Assembly: GCF_020099395.1 (NCBI RefSeq)
Contig: NZ_CP083590.1
Coordinates: 4,836,001-4,900,000, forward strand
Origin: Streptomyces mobaraensis
GTDB taxonomy: Bacteria; Actinomycetota; Actinomycetes; Streptomycetales; Streptomycetaceae
Direction: 5' to 3'
Length of the DNA: 64,000 nt
The notes beneath the pieces are model-generated. The model had not been told where the DNA came from. It was given only the letters and a program-made list of their open reading frames with translations, and made no database searches. The position numbers were made by a program, and so were the translations under genes. Of this stretch, positions 61,857 through 64,000 are shown piece by piece (positions within the stretch are counted from its first letter, which is position 1; each line of letters opens with the position of its first letter).

Positions 61857-62129
61857 GGGACCACCCCCGCATACGCGGGGACCACACCACCGTTCAGCGG
61901 TCCGTTGGCGCGTACAAGGGACCACCCCCGCGTACGTGGGGACCACGCGATGCCATTCCACACCTTGCGGATGCCGTTGGGACCACCCCCGCGCACGCGG
62001 GGACCACACGTCCACCCACGCGTCATCCAAGGCGGCGTCGGGACCACCCCCGCGCACGCGGGGACCACAAGCGCGCCAGCAGCAACCCCGAAGGGCTCGC
62101 GGGACCACCCCCGCGCACGCGGGGACCAC
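61857..62129 (-). CRISPR. type I-E CRISPR array 2 (5 repeats, 4 spacers), read leftward
   Basis: Repeats of 29 bases start at 61857, 61918, 61979, 62040 and 62101, with 32-base spacers. The repeat matches array 1 except at its centre: the three rightmost copies have CGCGCACGCG where array 1 has CGCATGCGCG. A degenerate sixth unit may lie at 61796-61824 (ending CATGCGGGGCCCAC), with the next 32 bases as an old spacer. The leader is on the right, as in array 1, so the crRNA sense is the minus strand. No cas genes lie within the remaining window. Confidence 0.93.
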
Positions 62130-62200
62130 AGGGCGCCACCTGGTGTTTTAGTCCGGCGGGCCAGGCTTTTTACTCACCTTCTCGGAATCCGGCAAAAACG
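62130..62200 (-). promoter_or_regulatory. leader of CRISPR array 2
   Basis: Shares with leader 1 the block TTTTTACTCACC, TTCTCGGAA and TCCGGCAAA (62167-62196), at the same distance of 37 bases from the last repeat. Within the first 37 bases both leaders also have an ACCTG...GTTT element. The conservation suggests both arrays use the same adaptation and promoter signals. Confidence 0.75.
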
Positions 62201-62307
62201 TCATACCGCCCGACGCGCAGTTCTCGATGAAGTCGGCGACACATCGCCCCCTGCCACCCCCACCCGCACTTGACTCTCACACCGATGTCAGACCTTAGCG
62301 TCGCGAC

Positions 62308-63558
62308 ATGGCCCCAAGCACTCCACCGGGGGCGGCCCACCACCCAACTCCGGCACCACCAGTCCAGCCCCCCACCAGCCGCCACTCCCGCTCTCACTCC
62401 CACCCCCACCCCGCCGCCGTTCTCGCCACCCTCACCGCCTGCGTCTTCCTCATAGGGACCAGCGAGTGGGTCATGGTCGGGCTGCTGCCCGGGCTGGCAG
62501 CTGAATTGCGTCAGCCGCTTCCCGCCGTCGGCTCGCTGGTCACCTGGTACGCCCTGGTCGTCACGGTGGCCGGGCCGGTCGTCACCGTCGCCGTGCTGCG
62601 GCTGCCCCGGCGCCGGGCGTTGCTCGGGCTGCTCGTCCTGTTCATCGCCGGCAACGCGGCAGCCGCCCTGGCCGGCGGGCTCGGAACGCTCGCCGCCGCC
62701 CGCATGGTCACCGCGCTTACGCACAGCACCGCCTTCGCGACCGCCCTGGTCATCGCCGTCTCGACGACAACCACCGCCCATCGCGGCCGGGCGATCGCCG
62801 TGGTCGCCGCCGGATGGAACCTCGCCACCGTCCTCGGCGCCCCGCTCGGCACCTGGATCGGGGGCCGGTACGGCTGGCGGGCGACGTTCTGGGGGATCGC
62901 CATTCTCAGCGCGCTCGTACTGCTCGCGGTGGCCGCCCTCGTCCGTCCCGCCGACCCCGGGACGCGCCCCGCGCCCCGCGCGGAAGTCCGCGCGCTGCTC
63001 GGCCGCGGACCGGCCCGCGTCCTGGCGGCCACCGTTCTCGCGCAGGCCGGCCTCTTCACCGTCCACACCTATATTTCCCCGCTCCTCGGGGACGTGAGCG
63101 GCTTCTCCGCGAACGCGGTCACTCTCCTCCTCGCCGCCTTCGGCGTGGGCGCGCTGTTCGGCAACGTCCTGGGCGGCCGGCTCGCCGACCGCGCCCCCGA
63201 ACACGCCCTCCGCACCACCCTCTTCGTCCTCGCCGCCGTCCTCGCGTCCCTCGCCCTGGCCAGCCACACCCGCCCGACCGCCGCGCTGACCGTGCCCCTC
63301 CTCGGGCTGGTCACCGCCGCCCTCATCCCGCTGCTCCAGGAACGCGCCCTCGCCGCCGTCCCCGGAGCGCCCACCCTGATCACCGCCGTCACCGCCTCGG
63401 CCTTCAACCTCGGCACGGCCGGCGGCTCAGCACTCGGCGGCCAGGCCCTCGGCTCCGGCCTGGGCCTTCACGACCTCCCTTGGCTCGGCGCGCTCGTCGT
63501 CACGGCCGCCGCCACCCTCACAGCCTTCACCCAGCCGATAACGCACCCCACGTCCTGA
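62308..63558 (+). CDS. MFS efflux transporter (DHA1/arabinose-chloramphenicol exporter type)
   Basis: A 416-residue major facilitator with twelve predicted spans after a Pro/His/Ser-rich N-terminus of about 40 residues. The first span FLIGTSEWVMVGLLPGLAAEL, motif A-type LRLPRRRALLGLLV and motif C-type GWNLATVLGAPLGTWIGGRYGWRATFWG are typical of the DHA1 drug/sugar efflux branch (CmlR, YdeA). It probably exports drugs or sugars. No ribosome site precedes ATG 62308. TTGACT (62270-62275) with a weak -10 17 bases later would start transcription within a few bases of the ATG, so a leaderless message is possible. A hydrolase gene follows after 27 bases. Confidence 0.9.
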   Translation: MAPSTPPGAAHHPTPAPPVQPPTSRHSRSHSHPHPAAVLATLTACVFLIGTSEWVMVGLLPGLAAELRQPLPAVGSLVTWYALVVTVAGPVVTVAVLRLPRRRALLGLLVLFIAGNAAAALAGGLGTLAAARMVTALTHSTAFATALVIAVSTTTTAHRGRAIAVVAAGWNLATVLGAPLGTWIGGRYGWRATFWGIAILSALVLLAVAALVRPADPGTRPAPRAEVRALLGRGPARVLAATVLAQAGLFTVHTYISPLLGDVSGFSANAVTLLLAAFGVGALFGNVLGGRLADRAPEHALRTTLFVLAAVLASLALASHTRPTAALTVPLLGLVTAALIPLLQERALAAVPGAPTLITAVTASAFNLGTAGGSALGGQALGSGLGLHDLPWLGALVVTAAATLTAFTQPITHPTS

Positions 63559-63585
63559 ACCACCCACACACAGAGAGCAGAAGTC

Positions 63586-64000
63586 ATGTCGCGCCCAGAA
63601 CTCCCCACCCCCACCCTCGCCCGCACCACCCGCGGCAGCGGCCCCGGCCTCCTCCTCGCCCATGGCGCCGGGGGCGGCATCCAGCCCAACTACGGCCCGA
63701 TCATGGACGGTCTCGCCGAGCACTTCACCGTCGTCGGCCCCGACTACCCCGGTACGGGCGGTAGCCCACGTTCCGACGCGCCCCTCACCCTCGACGGCCT
63801 CGCCGACGAACTCGTCGCAGCCGCCGTCGCGGAAGGGCTGGAGACGTTCGCCGTCACCGGCTACTCGCTGGGCGCCCCCGTCGCCGTCCGGGCGGCCACC
63901 CGGCACCCGGAGCGCGTCACCGCCCTCGTCCTGACCGCCGGTTTCGCCCGTCCCAACGCCCGCTTCTCCCTCGCCACCCGCCTCTGGCGCGACCTGATCG
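63586..64000 (+). CDS. alpha/beta hydrolase (N-terminal part, cut by window edge)
   Basis: 138 codons from ATG 63586 (GAGAG upstream) run off the right edge. The alpha/beta-hydrolase pattern is clear: GPGLLLAHGAGGGIQPNYGP with the oxyanion HGAGGG (about 26-31), FTVVGPDYPGTGGSP, and the nucleophile elbow VTGYSLGAPVAVRAA (Ser near 94), then RVTALVLTAGF. The catalytic Asp and His would lie beyond the window. It follows the MFS gene by 27 bases and is probably co-transcribed, perhaps as a detoxification pair. The substrate is unknown. Confidence 0.87.
   Translation, partial: MSRPELPTPTLARTTRGSGPGLLLAHGAGGGIQPNYGPIMDGLAEHFTVVGPDYPGTGGSPRSDAPLTLDGLADELVAAAVAEGLETFAVTGYSLGAPVAVRAATRHPERVTALVLTAGFARPNARFSLATRLWRDLI

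Overview
The window is high-GC DNA from an actinobacterium, almost certainly Streptomyces. It opens with the N-terminal part of the developmental regulator AdpA/BldH. Core genes then follow in an order I recall from the adpA-to-citA region of the S. coelicolor chromosome: glmS, acdH, hmgL, accA1/accD1, an agmatinase and citrate synthase. Codon use, GTG starts, AGGAGG-type ribosome sites and dispersed GC-rich palindromes also fit. No tRNA, rRNA, insertion sequence or phage structural gene was seen.

Region by region. 0-2.6 kb: adpA (cut by the left edge), a small membrane protein and a universal stress protein. 2.6-5.8 kb: glmS and two conserved proteins. 5.9-15.6 kb: a leucine/branched-chain acyl-CoA catabolic operon (acdH-hmgL-accA1-accD1) with a divergent TetR regulator, then a second acyl-CoA dehydrogenase and a thioesterase. 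15.6-22.5 kb: a phosphatase-family protein, agmatinase, and a fused two-half ABC exporter whose two ATP sites look asymmetric. 22.5-28.1 kb: an apparent accessory island. A four-gene regulatory operon runs leftward. Opposite it lie three tiny overlapping genes, a 43-residue Asp/Gly/Asn-rich peptide, and an isoaspartyl-methyltransferase-like enzyme that abuts the peptide gene. I read the peptide and enzyme as a minimal precursor/enzyme pair for an aspartimide (imiditide-like) ribosomal peptide. 28-38.4 kb: a secreted S37 peptidase, LysR/EamA/LysE genes, a RecD-like helicase, citrate synthase, a probable small RNA, and a copper chaperone under a CsoR-type operator.

38.6-47.6 kb: a myo-inositol catabolic cluster. 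The iolG-like and iolE-like genes run left; iolC, a Cgl0158-type aldolase, iolB, iolD and mmsA/iolA run right, from a shared promoter/operator region. No inositol transporter or IolR is present. 47.6-52.7 kb: a secreted lipase, LuxR and PucR regulators and a FUSC membrane protein.

52.8-62.2 kb: two type I-E CRISPR arrays, both read leftward from matching leaders, with no cas genes. The genes between them include a PLP dehydratase, TetR, a PH-domain pair whose first member is frameshifted in a C tract, a GNAT remnant, a VOC protein, a one-chain sigma factor/zinc anti-sigma motif/membrane segment/extracellular CAP protein, and a small secreted protein that is also frameshifted in a C tract. The window ends with an MFS exporter and a truncated alpha/beta hydrolase. 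A dispersed palindromic element recurs in at least four intergenic places, and a piece of it appears inside the accA1 coding sequence.
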